Source of the DNA: Pisolithus tinctorius
Taxonomy: Eukaryota > Basidiomycota > Agaricomycetes > Boletales > Pisolithaceae
DNA length: 64,000 nt
Direction of reading: 5' to 3'
Assembly: GCA_024663395.1 (NCBI GenBank)
Contig: JANFAH010000069.1
Coordinates: forward strand, 210,882-274,881
A program made the translations under genes and the position numbers. Position 1 is the first letter of the stretch. Every line of letters starts with the position of its first letter. Under the pieces are notes generated by a model, which saw only the letters and a list, made by a program, of their open reading frames with translations, did not search any database and was not told where the DNA came from. Below, in pieces: positions 22,941 to 34,640 of this stretch.

Positions 22941-23842
22941 CTAAGCATTCTTTTTCATCCCCAAGCCAGATTGATTTGCAAGTATCAAGTACCCCTTCTT
23001 GACATTGATGTCGATGACCGTGTCCTCCATGCTTTCCATCTTCTGAAGATGCAAACCCAAGTATGCTGCATCTGCCATGAGCATCCGCTGTAATTGGCAT
23101 AGGTGTACAATCCTAGGGATAGACATTGAAGTGCAACATACATGCATTTCATTGGTGGCTTTGAGATGTGAAAAAACATCAGTGACCTTCTGTCCATGCA
23201 CCTTGCTGATCGCTCTCAAATTAAAAAAAAACTGCTTGAACAGAAATACACAATTCAACGAGCACGGAACAAGAATGATGACGCTGGACAATTTAATACC
23301 TGTTCGTTGATACCCTCCGCTCCGTCCTTGCAACCTTTGGCCAATGATCGGACAACGCCAGGAATCGTTTTCAGGAACGTGGCTACCTCCTCGCTATCGA
23401 GTGTGATTTGAGTTTGTGTATTGGTCGAGGCGAGCGGTTGGGTAATGTTAGATGGACCAGGCATCGGAGAAACCTCCCGCATTCCTTGAGGCAGTGTTCT
23501 GGCGATGGTGTGCTTCCTTGGACTGACTGTCACGTTGATCATATCGAAATCGTGGGCAAGCACCGTTTGAGGGGTGCCTGAGGATTTCTGGCTTTGCAGG
23601 AGCTGTGTGGTAATGAATTCTTTCGTCGTCGCCACCCCCTTTCCTTTCTGTCTCCCTCCAGGATCCCTCCCAGATCGCTGGTTCGCAGGTGGATCGTCTG
23701 CTACAGATGGAATGTCACCATGGGTAGCCGTTTCATCATCCCCCGCAGCCACTGCAAATGGTGTGGGATCTAGGCCCTCATTTACAACGCTAGCACCATG
23801 GGAAAATGATTCCAACGGGAAGTCGACTTGTGATTCCATCAT
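22941..23842 (-). CDS. Small spliced gene, Ser/Thr/Pro-rich with C-terminal helical region, unknown
   Basis: The first frame (23842-23255; possibly opening further upstream near 23.93 kb) encodes a Ser/Thr/Pro/Gln-rich region with a basic patch SGRDPGGRQKGKG and ends in a helix TIPGVVRSLAKGCKDGAEG. After a GT-AG intron, the frame continues with AISKVHGQKVTDVFSHLK. A 54-nt intron (donor GTATGTTGC) then leads to LGLHLQKMESMEDTVIDI, a likely coiled coil, and a basic end. No family is recognised. It lies between satellite array 2 and MSDYYW member D on the same strand as D. The disordered linker plus coiled coil is typical of nuclear or scaffold proteins, which is inference only. Confidence 0.5.
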
Positions 23843-23941
23843 GTCTGAATCCAGCAGTGGAGACCCATGGGCTATCGTGATGAAAGCGGTATATTCATAT
23901 GCATTTCCACAGGAGAGTACAAAGCAATCGATATTAATTAC

Positions 23942-25229
23942 TTATGGGGGGGAGGTCGACTGATCATCTGTAGCAAATGCTGACTAAACCCTATAGGCTG
24001 GCTGCCTTCCCTGTCAGGACGTGCAGCAGGAGGGTTTGGAGATGGTCTTTTCCGTTGGCCACCCTCTTCTTCGTCGCTGCCCTCTGACAGCCGCCGCTTC
24101 TGTGTCACAGCCAGCTGACATCGGATTGTGAGGTTCAGTGACGCCTGATGAGATGAAACACACTTGCCCGGTTTGGAGGAGGGGGGACATCGGAGTCCTG
24201 TTCCCCACCTCCATCGTTTTTCCCCATATCGTTGCTGCCCTCGCTGCCCTCTTCTTCATTCTCATTGCGTCCTTCCCCCCCATTGCCCCCTTCCCCTCCG
24301 TGATCCTCATTCCCACTGATCTCAGGATTCGTATCATCTCCATGCTCCATGTCCTGGTCCACATCGCTCATGTTCTTTGGATCTATCTCCCCATCCAATC
24401 CCCCAACATCTGTACCCTTTTCTTCATCCTTGAAACCAAGCCCCTCGTCCCATTCCACCCACTGAGATACTATTGATGTAATCAATGTAATGTCAGAATA
24501 AATGTCATTGGATTGGAAATGTCACTCACTCCAAAGTGGGTCCATTTCTTGTGAATACCAATCGACCACTTCGTCCCACATCTTCGGAAGGTCTTCATCA
24601 GGAACCGAATCTACCTCCCAATCATATTCCTCCCCAATGAAACAATATGGGATCCAATCACGATAACGACCCCAGTCCATTTCTGATGAGTGTATCAGAC
24701 ACCTGGATGATAAATGAAACCTGTATGATGACTCACGGAAGGAATCTACCAATCTCTCAAGATTGGTCAGGCAATGTGCCCTGAAATTGTTTACCGACTC
24801 GGGATCATGCCGGCCGATGAGGTATTCTGTCACCAGGAATTCCTCGAAGCTGGGACAGCGATGTGTTGGAATATCTTCTTCTTTCATACCGATGCTTGGG
24901 CGGATGAGGGCTTCGATGATGTTGTCCAGATGGACGATGTTTCTGAGGAGAGTGGGGCAGAAATTCGCATACCGTTTGCTTTGAGCCTTTTGGAAATGCA
25001 GATGTAATCGCATGAGGAGGTAATACCTCCATAAAAACAATTTTATGAAGGTGAAATAGCACCCAGGGAGCGATACGTGGTCTTCGGTGATCTTGAGGTA
25101 GAGATTCGTGGACGTGACCTTCACCATGGTCTCCTCGGGATCTGCATATTCCACCTTGTATATGATCTGCTAGATGTAATCGATCTGTAGTGGTGTTGGG
25201 AGTGATTGTTGCCAGTAGTAGTCCGACAT
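23942..25229 (-). pseudogene. MSDYYW-family member D, with an in-frame stop at codon 20
   Basis: The start at 25229 gives MSDYYWQQSLPTP, then a TAG at 25172-25170 where B and C have a sense codon (context YILQIYY in B). Beyond it the frame is intact: LWRYYLLMRL, LLRNIVHLDNIIEALIRP, FEEFLVTEYLIGRHDPES, YDWEVDSVPDED, WYSQEMDPLW. An intron near 24.53-24.47 kb leads to ISQWVEWDEGLGF and a long Glu/Asp/Gly-rich acidic tail. A 53-nt GC-AG intron (24167-24115) follows PPPPNR and leads to KRRLSEGSDEEEGG and GSQPIGF, ending near 23942. Everything except the early stop looks functional, so it is a very recent pseudogene, uses a downstream ATG (25154) or has an unrecognised 5' splice. Confidence 0.62.
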
Positions 25230-25249
25230 GTCGTTGAGATCGATCTCGA

Positions 25250-28200
25250 ATCAGGCTGAATGATAAGGATGAAGATGAAATTTGTAGCAACACAGCATAT
25301 CGCCTAAATCGGTCCCACGTTAATGACGCCTTTCACTGGAAACATTTCTCAGTTTCTTTGCTGAAAACATTTTAAAAAAAGATTGAAAAATGAGACTCTT
25401 TAATTTGGGATGTTTTTGTGAGAAATATTGTAAAAATATTTTGGATTTGTATTGTCTATCATGCTTTACAAAATGCCACTAGAAAATTTTAAAGCTTTGC
25501 ATATAAAAAAATTATGGATGTTCAGCAGAATGATTTTGAACACAATATGTGTGATACATTGTAAATAATTTTCCAATATATGTCACTTTTTTTTAGAATT
25601 AACAATTGGCTTTTTTGTGAGCAGAAAGTCTACAAAGTAGGCAGTATTTATTTAGTCTAAGTACTGTATTGCAATGATGAATTGTGTGCTGAAGCTCATA
25701 TGAAAAACATTCTGCTTTTTTTATGCTCAAACATGTAATATACAGTGAAATATTTTTCAACAAAAAATCAAATCAGAAATAAAGTCTTTCCACATTAAAA
25801 TCATAGGTCAAAACATCAAAAATTATTTCTAGATGAAATATTGAGTATATTATTACACATGCCAAGAGCAATTGATACAGTATAATTTGAGAGGCACAAG
25901 GGAGTCTTTGAACACAGGTCATTCAATGCACACAGAATGTAGTATTAAGTAGTGGACTACTGTATAGTTGTAGATCTTGTGACTGCCATTGCTTTCAAGT
26001 GCATTGCCACTTTGAGCCAAGCTGATCATACTACCATCTGAGTTGCCAGATACTTAGATGATAACAAGTGGCCAATTTTGAAATGGGGGTGCATGGATAT
26101 AGTGGCCTGTGGGTGGCAATGGAACTAATTTTGCAGTGTTTGTAATTACAATTGTGGCTCCCCCTCATCCTCATCCTGCTGCTCCTGCCAGTGGTTGTCC
26201 CATCCATGGTCTGAGCCTCCCTATACCAAGTGCACATGCCTCCCCTACAGCTCTTCTTTAAATACAGCTTTGTACCAATTTAAGTGCCTTGAGGTCAAAA
26301 CCTAACAGTCAGGACCACTCACTCTGACAAACTCTGACACTCCCAGAGGGCTAGAACCAAAGTGCAGAGGAAGTTTGACAAAGCAGAGAGGCAGAAGTGG
26401 AGTGAAGGCATTGGGTTCAGCTTGTGTGCTGCCCCCTTGTATGTTACTCAATGGAGGTCAACAGCTGTCAGTTGGGTGCTCTTAGATGAATATGGAAACT
26501 TTGAATAGTGCAACAAAAAGGAATATGTACATACTAGTAGCCTCAGGGAATCCACATGCCCCATCAGTGGATTGGATGTCAGTGGTTGCACATCACTAGC
26601 TATTGAGCCATTCTGAGGACATAATAAAGCACAATTAGACAACACCATCAGTGGTAGGCAACTACAGTATGAAAGTCACTCACCTTGGTTCCTTCTGATA
26701 TGTAATCAACCATGTGTTCCAGGGATCAATGTTGATGTGGTACAAATCATGAGTGGTATGTGACAATGCAAGGTCACATTGGCATGTGTCAATCATGATT
26801 TGTCTGAAACCAGCCTTTCAGGAGCTTTTTTCTTGGTTTCTTTCTGATTATAGTACACCTGTTTTATTAATTGTTTGTGTAATGGATGACTGCATGGCTA
26901 ATCATAGCTGTCAACACTGGGGAACTCCTAAATGATATGCATGAAACTTACTTGACTTTCTTGTCAAGGAACTGCTCAGCAGTCTCATGCATCTTTGTAA
27001 GTACCATGGATGACAGTTCCTCAGCACTCTGGAGAGAACATGAGTTGTCTTACTGATCAAAACATTTGCCATGACATATGAATTGTTGGCTCTTGCTACC
27101 AATGTCAACCTCAACAGCTGGTCAAGCATCTGACTTCTCAGCAATTTTGAATGTTCTGTAGACAATATAAGATGCTGTCCTGTTTGACAGTTGTTGCATG
27201 TACTAACCAGTGCTTCAAGTCCTCCTGGACATCCACACCCTTGAACTTGCAGCCAATCAAGCCCTTAAATGTGAAGACAGTGTTGATGGATTAACCACTG
27301 CTTGACACTTGGCAGGCAGGCCAATGAGATGCTCCCCATGTTTTGTGAAGGCCACTACTGATGGGGTTGTCCAGGCACCTTTGGAGTTCTCAGTCACACA
27401 TGCCTGCTTGCCCTCTATGATGGAAATGATGAACTTGTTGTACCAAGGTCAATTCCAACCATGAGGCTTTCAATAAATGCCAAACTTTTTTTTTTCCTGC
27501 AGGAGGGTCATCAACATACCAGTGACTTTAGAGTTCATGTTCCCCATGATTGAGGACCACAGGATGTCCTGTATGAGTGAGGGTGTGGTTCCCAGCATGC
27601 CATATCTGGATCACCATACCTCTTGGCACCAGTGGGTGGACTGATGGATGGAGTTTGGTGCAGTGAAGGGCATGAGCAATGAATTTCTGTAACTTGATCT
27701 TCAAGCTGGACAAGGATGGGGCCATCCACAAAAAAGTCACAGGCTATATATTCCTGGATGCCATCAGGCCAGGTCAGTAAACTCTTTGTCTTCAATGATC
27801 ATACTGGACCATTAACTCCAATTATGTGGGTTGGGGGGGGGAGAATGGATGCATTGGGGTTTTTGCATTTGTTATGTCATGGAACATACATACATAGCTG
27901 AATGTGCATACATCATGGACAGTGGGATGTGTCACTGTCACTTGTACAGTAGACTTTTTCATAATGCATATGTGTTGCACCAGCCTTTCTGAGATGCAAG
28001 ATGAGATTCATTCAGCACCAAATGTGTAACAGTGTGACATGTGTGACATCTACAGTCTACCTATGGCCTCCAATAGTAGTCCAATGTAGTCTGCTTCACA
28101 TTCTGCATTTCCTCCCAATACATCTCACCATGGAACTTATGAACATGTCTTATCAACTCCAAAGAGGTGTTTGCATGACTCTAACTGATGCAAGCTGCTT

Positions 28201-29400
28201 CAATTTTTTCACACAACAGCACAATCTCTGCAGGTGATATTGAGGCTAATGTGGGCTGGACATCTTTGTCATCCAAATTGACTGATAATTTTACCACATT
28301 CAACAGCCATCTGGTACCAGACTGTTGTAGTGTTGGCTGCATCATTTTTGAATTGATACATGTGCTCACCAATTTCAGTTTCTTCCTGTGGTGTAAGAAT
28401 CTTGTCAATGGTCAGTGGTACACTGAAGATGTGCTTGTGCTCCTGTAGTGTTTTCATGGAGTCCTTAAGTTCTTCCTCAGTGGTTGTAAGTTGTGGTGAT
28501 GGATGAGATGCAGGAATTTTAATTATAAGTTCAGTGGCTCAGCCCCATTCAGTGGACTTCCCCTCTGCCAACAGAGCACCTCATACTGCATAATATCAAT
28601 CCAGATCCTATGCATTAGTATTTATGCAAAAATGTGACATTACCCTGCATTCCACTGTGGAATCACCCAAAAGGTCATGCAAAATGAGATTTATGCATCA
28701 GTAGCAAATGCATTATGAGAAGGTGTGCTGTATATTGATATTGCCATCAGTTATGAGTTTATCTGGTGAGAGTATATGCTGGAGCATGTTATAAAATAAT
28801 TACCAAAAATTCAATGTTCTATCACATGGGTTTCATTGACACTGTTTGGACACTTGGCCAGGGGACAAGTCTGCAGCTCTACTTCATCATGTGTGCCACC
28901 CATCCTCCACATTATCAAAGATGGCTCATACCTCCTTCTCTGACCATACATACAGCAACCCATCGGGCAACAGTTATGTTATCCACAATCCTACATAGTC
29001 AACCCCACTTTGCTGTGAGTTATTCTGCACCCTGCACTGCACCTTCCCTTGCTCAACCACCCCCCAATATGTCACATGATGTCACATGACATACCAGCCA
29101 CATCTTTTTGCAGTGTTGTTTGGTGTCTTCCAAGTCTGACATGCACATGTTTTGTACAATACAACCCTTGTTATCTTAGGCCCTGAGCCTACAGATGCCT
29201 GCTCCAAATGTCTGTCATCTCTGGCTAAGCTGCAACTTGTCTATTATTTTTGTATAATAAAAAGTTGTATGCACATATATTACTGGGTGCTGACTAAGCA
29301 TGCAAAAATGCGTACAGGCAATGAGGCAAAAACACAGTAGTTGTAAGTCAGAAAGGAAAGCAACAGAAATAAAGGACATAAACTATACCCCGTTCGAAAG
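25250..29400. other. CpG-depleted, AT-rich relic DNA
   Basis: 25.3-26.0 kb is very AT-rich; 26.0-29.3 kb is moderately AT-rich with almost no CG (none in 26041-26340 by direct count) and much TG/CA. Frames are short and without family motifs. One minus-strand patch near 28.06-28.12 kb reads GNAECEADYIGLLLEAIG, reminiscent of the segment after the zinc site in M48 peptidases, but the flanks do not follow the family, so no gene is called. It looks like old methylated transposon DNA, as at 1-3.4 kb. Confidence 0.55.
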
Positions 29401-29489
29401 GTCTCGTTGATTAGTACCATAATCTGAAAAAGCGAGAAGTAGGACGGCGAAATGGGCGAACTATTGCGTACACACCGGTGAGGTATCAC

Positions 29490-31500
29490 CTAGGGGAGGG
29501 AGAGGGGAGACCCTCGAGTGACAACAGCTGGGGGGATCAACACCAAGCTATGGCAGATGGTAGGGAACCTGCAGACGTATACCAGAAAAAGGAATCATGC
29601 CATTTCGACCACCCAATCCAGAGCTATACCCAAAGTGGCTCACCACCCTCTGAATACAAAAACAGGCATATCTCGACAATGACTGCGCGGAACCGGATGA
29701 AAAAGGTATCCCAAGGAAGGGTTAAGCGAAGGGAACAAACTGCCCAAAAACCGAGAGGAGCGGCGGAGAAACGCGTGAGATATGATCTCAAGTCCTCAAA
29801 GGTGGGGAGAGGAGAGTCGCCTGAACAACAATGGCTGGGGGGATCAACACAAAACACTGGGAGATGGTAGGAAACACCTATAAGAGTGCAGAGAAAAGGG
29901 AACCGCACTAACCTGACCATTCAGTCACGAGGTATGCACATAAGCATCGCACAGCACTCCTAACACGAAAACGGTCATATCTCTATAACAACCACACGGA
30001 ATTGGATGAATGAGGCGTCCCCAGCGAGGGCTGAGTGAGGGAAACAAACGACCCGAAAGGCGAGAGAAACGGCATAGCAACACGCGAGATACGACGACGA
30101 GACCTCAAGGGTGGGCCTTCCCACAAATATGCAAATAACTCTGGAACTGCTTGGCCTGTCAGGAAGATCCTATGATCAACAGGAAGCTATCGCCATCCTG
30201 CAAAAAAGCGAGAGACGCAGCACGACTTACATCTATTATATTTATGGCACACATATGGAGTGCATCACTGGTATTTTTTTTACTGCCTCGTCTACACCTA
30301 ACGCTTCCCCCGACATTCCTAATTTGGAATACCGCCGGCATGTCACGTGATATATTGGGGGCGGTTGAGCTGGGACAGCTCTGCACGAAAGGCACACCAT
30401 CGAGATCCTGGAGTCGTAGATCACGCAGTTCTGCGCCTTTCCTATCGCTTTTCGGAATGCTCGTTCCCCTCGCCGAGATCTCTCTGGGGAGACCTCTTTC
30501 GTCTAATTCCGTGCAGCCGTTGTTGAGATATCACCATTTTCGTGTTTGGAGGGCAGTGAAACATTTTCGTGTGTAGCTCAGGATCGGATGGTCCAATCAT
30601 GGTGATTCCTTTTTCTCCGCGTTTATCTGCAAGTACCCTACCGCCTTCTTGAGGCTCGTGTTGATCACCCTAGCCGTTATCCTGAGGTTGTCACCCGCTT
30701 GTTCGCTTGCCCGGAGTTACCCCCATCATCTTGGGGCCGTATCTCGCTCGTTTCTCCGACGCGTCTCTCGCCTCTTTTCAGGATCATACTGCTCGATGAC
30801 GACTCCTTGGTGATGCCTGGATCATTCTGATTGGTGCATATGTTACAGAGATATTCGCATTTTTGTGGCAAGGCCCACCCTTGAGGTCCTCTTGTCGTAC
30901 CTCACACATCTCCGCGCCCCTTCTCTCGCTTTCTGAGCCACAAATCCCTCTCACTGACCCATTTTTGGGGAGCCCTTGTTCATCCAATTCCGTGCACTCG
31001 TTGTCAAGATACTCCCATTTTTCTGTTTGCAGGGTTTCAAGATGGTTTGGCATATAACTCAGGATTGGGTGATCCAATCGGTGGGTTTTCTCTTTCTCCC
31101 TGATTTCCCTGGAGTCCTCTACTGCATCCCAGAGTTTCGTGTCAGTCACCCCAGCCATTGCCGTTCGAGGGTCACCTCACTCCTTCCCCCAGGACGTTAT
31201 CTCGCATGTCTCATGCGTTTCACGGTTGTTCCTCTCGCGTTCTTTGGATTGTGCACTACTCATCGAAGGCTTTCCGATGGTGGATTGTACATCGCACTTG
31301 CTACCACCGTTGCAGAGATATGCCTGTCTCCGTGCCAGTTAGGGAACTCGTCTTCGATCGATGGTCCCCCCTTTCCCGTCAACAACATCATGTATGTGAC
31401 ATCTCACCCATTCCTGGGCCCGACTTCTCACTTTTCGGGAGCTTGGTGCTCCTATTCTAGATCTTCTGAATGGTACTCTTTCCGTCGTCGTCGCTGCAGA
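29490..31500. repeat. Satellite 3: about 307-bp units in inverted (head-to-head) arrangement
   Basis: Forward units begin near 29490 and 29809; the anchor GGGGGGATCAACAC occurs at about 29530 and 29837. Reverse-complement units run from about 30400 to 31500. The block ACCTCAAGGGTGGGCC ends a forward unit at about 30115, and its complement opens a reverse unit at about 30867. A core ACGGAATTGGATGA with flanking ACAAC and GAGATA blocks marks each unit. About 280 bp of unrelated sequence (30117-30400) separates the two orientations. Units are much more diverged from one another than in arrays 1 and 2. Open frames follow the repeat and are not taken as genes. Confidence 0.8.
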
Positions 31501-31759
31501 ACTTGTGGTGATATTCTTTTTTTTTTGGTGATGAGGACACCTTTAGACGGTTTTGCAGATATCTCAGGACAAGGAGTGTGGATTTCCTCTGTTCGTTTTG
31601 CGCCGTGCTCGTTGCATTCCCCTCTGCCATCACCTGGCATTTCGTGGCATTCTGAGCGGCCGTTGTCTGTCGATGTGTCGTTGTCTCGCCTCCCCTCTCA
31701 TGACCATGGGTTCTTGTGTAGTCGAGCTGCCTTCGGGTTGACTGGGACAGTCACACAAC

Positions 31760-32990
31760 GAATTTTGGAGAGTTAAGCAAAGTTTTAATGTAGTAGAAAA
31801 TGTAAAGACTGTACTTGAAAATTAATTTGACAATTCTTCAAAGGCAAAACTTGAAGTTTTGTGAATGCCTCAATGTTTGCTGATACTTCAAGTTTATGCA
31901 CATGTATCGAGAGCGTCAGAATGTCAATGTTAGCTTTAAGTTTGGTAGTGCTTCGAAGATGGGTGCGAACTTCCAATTTCATCTTCACATTACAACTTCA
32001 ACAAAATATCAAGCTCAAGAATGGACTATATTCGTGTGTTGACCAAGGTTCCAAATGTGCACAAACAATAAATACCTTGGGATGAGGACGAAATGTGGAT
32101 TGAAATGTAAAGTATGATGTATGGTTTATATGAATTGCCTGCTGGTTGCCCATTCATCACCCACGGTCGAGCTTTCTCCAAATGCGTCCAGGAGCGCCCA
32201 GAGGGCTTTGGTATATTAAAAGCATTGGTGTACTGCAAAAGTTGCGCACCACTTTTTAAGTTGCGCATTACTTGTGTGCTGGAGAAGACTGATTACCGGC
32301 ATTGTAGGGTACCTGAGAATGGGAAGATGACGGGGTGTCCCTTTGGACAAAAGCATGTATAGAGGGTCGAACCGTGGGCAGAATAGAAAGTTGCAAAGAG
32401 CCGGTCGAGTACAGACCTCGTCTTGCTCACAACGTGTATTGTGAGTTTTATATCCACGCACGCGAACGTGAAGGAAAACAAAACCAGATGTTGCGTTCTG
32501 TACAAAGATCTGACGTCAAGGAAAAAAAGTGACCAGGTAAGTGCGTGATGGATCGGGTACAACGGTGAAACGGTATGCCCAACTTCCCAATACTCGTCTG
32601 ACTCGAATGCGTGCCATCGCGACCTCGACTGGCCAGCAATGCGTTTGTTGTATCCGCGGATGCGAAGCATCGCCAACGCTCATTTTGTTTCCTGACGCCT
32701 TATCGTATACCAGTAAACTGTTGTCAGTAGCGTATCCACCTCGAATATGTTCAGCACTCCTGCATCCTCACAGTCTCCGTTTGTCCAGCACCTCATTCAA
32801 TTAGTAGCTTCTGTTCCCGCGTCGTACGAAATTCACCTTGTGCCTCATTCACGAATTCCCCTCGCTGACAGTCGACTGTTGGTCTCATGTGGCACAACTG
32901 TCGATTCCCCCTCCACGCTCGGCGACTTCAACACGAACTCTCCTCTTCTACACTCAGCGACTTCAATTCTACCCCTTCCCTGCCCCACCC
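31760..32990. other. Intergenic region without recognised genes
   Basis: 31.79-32.1 kb is AT-rich with repeated CTTCAA/TTGAAG words; 32.1-32.75 kb has short unconvincing frames. A frame at 32747-33040 overlaps the small spliced gene in another frame and is considered a shadow. The stretch just before 32991 is C/T-rich on the plus strand, as is common ahead of fungal transcription starts. Confidence 0.4.
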
Positions 32991-33440
32991 ATGTCCCCCA
33001 ACGCGTTCAAAACTCCCGATGGCGCTTCGACTCCCATTGACGTGCCCGAGACCACTGAGGCAGTGACAGACGTGCTCAGGGATTTGTATAACTTGGTGGT
33101 ATGTCTGCCATTCCGCTTGCGTACTAGTCCGTCGATATTGACTTGCCCCTAGAACTTTTCTCCCAACGGCTCGCCCCCCGAATGGGCTGCTCCTGCTGCC
33201 GTCGCCATGCCCTCCACCATCGACCCTGCTTTACTCTCCCTCAACACTCATCCCCCTCCTGATATCCCAGCCGACAATGTTCCCGTCACCGAGACCGTTG
33301 CGCCTAACCCGGGCGTCGACTTCCATTCCATTCTAACTTTCCGCAATAGCCTTCAGGCCGCCGTCTATGCGCTGGACCGTTTCCTTGCCGAACAGGCTGT
33401 GTCCAAGAAGGTGCTTGGAAAGCAGAAGAGGGAGGACTAG
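32991..33440 (+). CDS. Small two-exon gene, 131 residues, unknown function
   Basis: Exon 1 32991-33098 (36 codons, opening MSPNAFKTPDG), 54-nt GT-AG intron 33099-33152 (GTATGT...CCTAG), exon 2 33153-33440. The phase is clean and the ATG follows a pyrimidine-rich leader. The protein is acidic and Pro/Thr-rich in the middle (NGSPPEWAAPAAVAMP) and ends in a helix FRNSLQAAVYALDRFLAEQ with a basic tail KKVLGKQKRED. There is no signal peptide or membrane segment and no recognised family. The precise splice frame and CpG-normal sequence support a real gene. Confidence 0.6.
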
Positions 33441-33949
33441 GCAATGGAGCAGGAACTGAATCGTGGTTTCTTCGCCTTTGAGGCTTCAACAGCCTTGTAG
33501 ATCTTATATACACCCCATTTCCCTGTAGTTTCAACACTTCGTTGGTCAGAGCGGATCTCTGTCGTCGTATATAAAGGAATGAAATCTTTGTCCACCAACC
33601 GTGGATGGATGGAAGAACTTGATGCAGATAAAGGAGAAATGCGACAACGAAGAAGTGGTAGGCAAGCAGGAAGGCGACGAAGGGGCAATTCTGGATGGGG
33701 GTTAGTGGAGAACAAGTGCAGTACATTGATATCACCCTGAAACGAGGGGGGCGGGCCCACGAACGCAGTCCGACACCACAACGCCGCCGGTGAGAGAATG
33801 GTGCATATTCCACGCGTCGCCAAAGGATTGCACCTTTGTCAGTGCACCTACTACTTACCGCTTTGTTCCACAGCAGGGGGGAAAAGAGCTGGGCATGCGT
33901 CTGATGTGATCTGTTCCAGAGTGGTTGCTAACAATATTAATCATGACTT
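33441..33949. other. Gap between the small gene and the NLRSRG repeat copy
   Basis: Contains a 128-codon minus-strand frame (33823-33437) without motif, partly antisense to the small gene's 3' end. The first 150 bases are probably the 3' untranslated region of the small gene. Nothing further is supported. Confidence 0.35.
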
Positions 33950-34640
33950 ACGTATCTCGTCAGCCATAACATCTCCATGCATGCCTCAACATAGTTGACA
34001 GTGCCTTGCCCAAACATGTCCTTCATCACGATCATGGCCATAAGTCACAACAACTGAAGAGAAAATACGTACGAGTCTCTCCAGCGAGATAATCTCGCCA
34101 GCCTCCAGAGCCCGAAGCCTATCAGTATCATCAGTAGGAGATCACAATGATGCGTGGCGATGCTCACATGATCTTTTTCTCTTCGTCCACGGCTTTCGCC
34201 AGTTCAAGGCAATCACGAACAAATCTAAGCTTGATCCCGTAACTAACGACCTCCTACAACAGGATTCAGCCACGAAGGCACAAAGGCAACTATAGATGTA
34301 GCACACCGGCCGTACGCCACCTTGAATGGCCTTTCGAACATCAGGACAGATGAACTCATTCTATAATCAGTGGTCAGTGGTCAGCAAACATCTCGAAGGT
34401 TTCTCATTGTTTCCTCACAGCATTTGCAAGGGGGTTGCCCTCTGCAGCACGAATGGGGGGCGGAAGGGCGGGGACACCAGCATGAGTACTGGCGACGTTG
34501 GGCAGATGAACTGGAGTTCTGGGCGTAGACGGCAGACTGGACAGGTCTAAGAAAGTTTGGTTAGGACCACGAGAACGCAGGTTATACGGTGTGTAGCGCC
34601 TGATGCCCTTGCGAGCCATACTGCGAGTGATGGGAGACAT
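33930..34640 (-). pseudogene. Third, truncated copy of the NLRSRG small gene
   Basis: The region 33.95-34.895 kb matches the two copies in the large palindrome at about 95% by eye. The start at 34640 gives MSPITRSMARKG, then PYNLRSRGPNQTF; exon structure is as in the intact copies. In the last exon a 16-base deletion (after MEI, GAGAT then GTTATGG) shifts the frame, and the match stops within that exon near 33950, so the conserved C-terminus is missing. At the 5' side the match ends just after a GAGCTC-based palindrome at about 34,884-34,897. It is an old duplicate, unlikely to make the normal protein. Confidence 0.7.

Noticed and set aside
28040..28460. Possible M48 peptidase (OMA1-like) fragment, block ECEADYIGLLL
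   Set aside because: Only one short block matches; the zinc HExxH motif and the downstream YDP segment are not found, and surrounding frames do not align.
29478..31158. Basic and acidic frames of 100-140 codons (29478-29870, 30784-31158)
   Set aside because: They are forward and inverted readings of the same satellite unit and not separate genes.
31785..31988. 67-codon frame in the AT-rich spacer
   Set aside because: Composition-driven by CTTCAA-type words; no start context or homologous copy.
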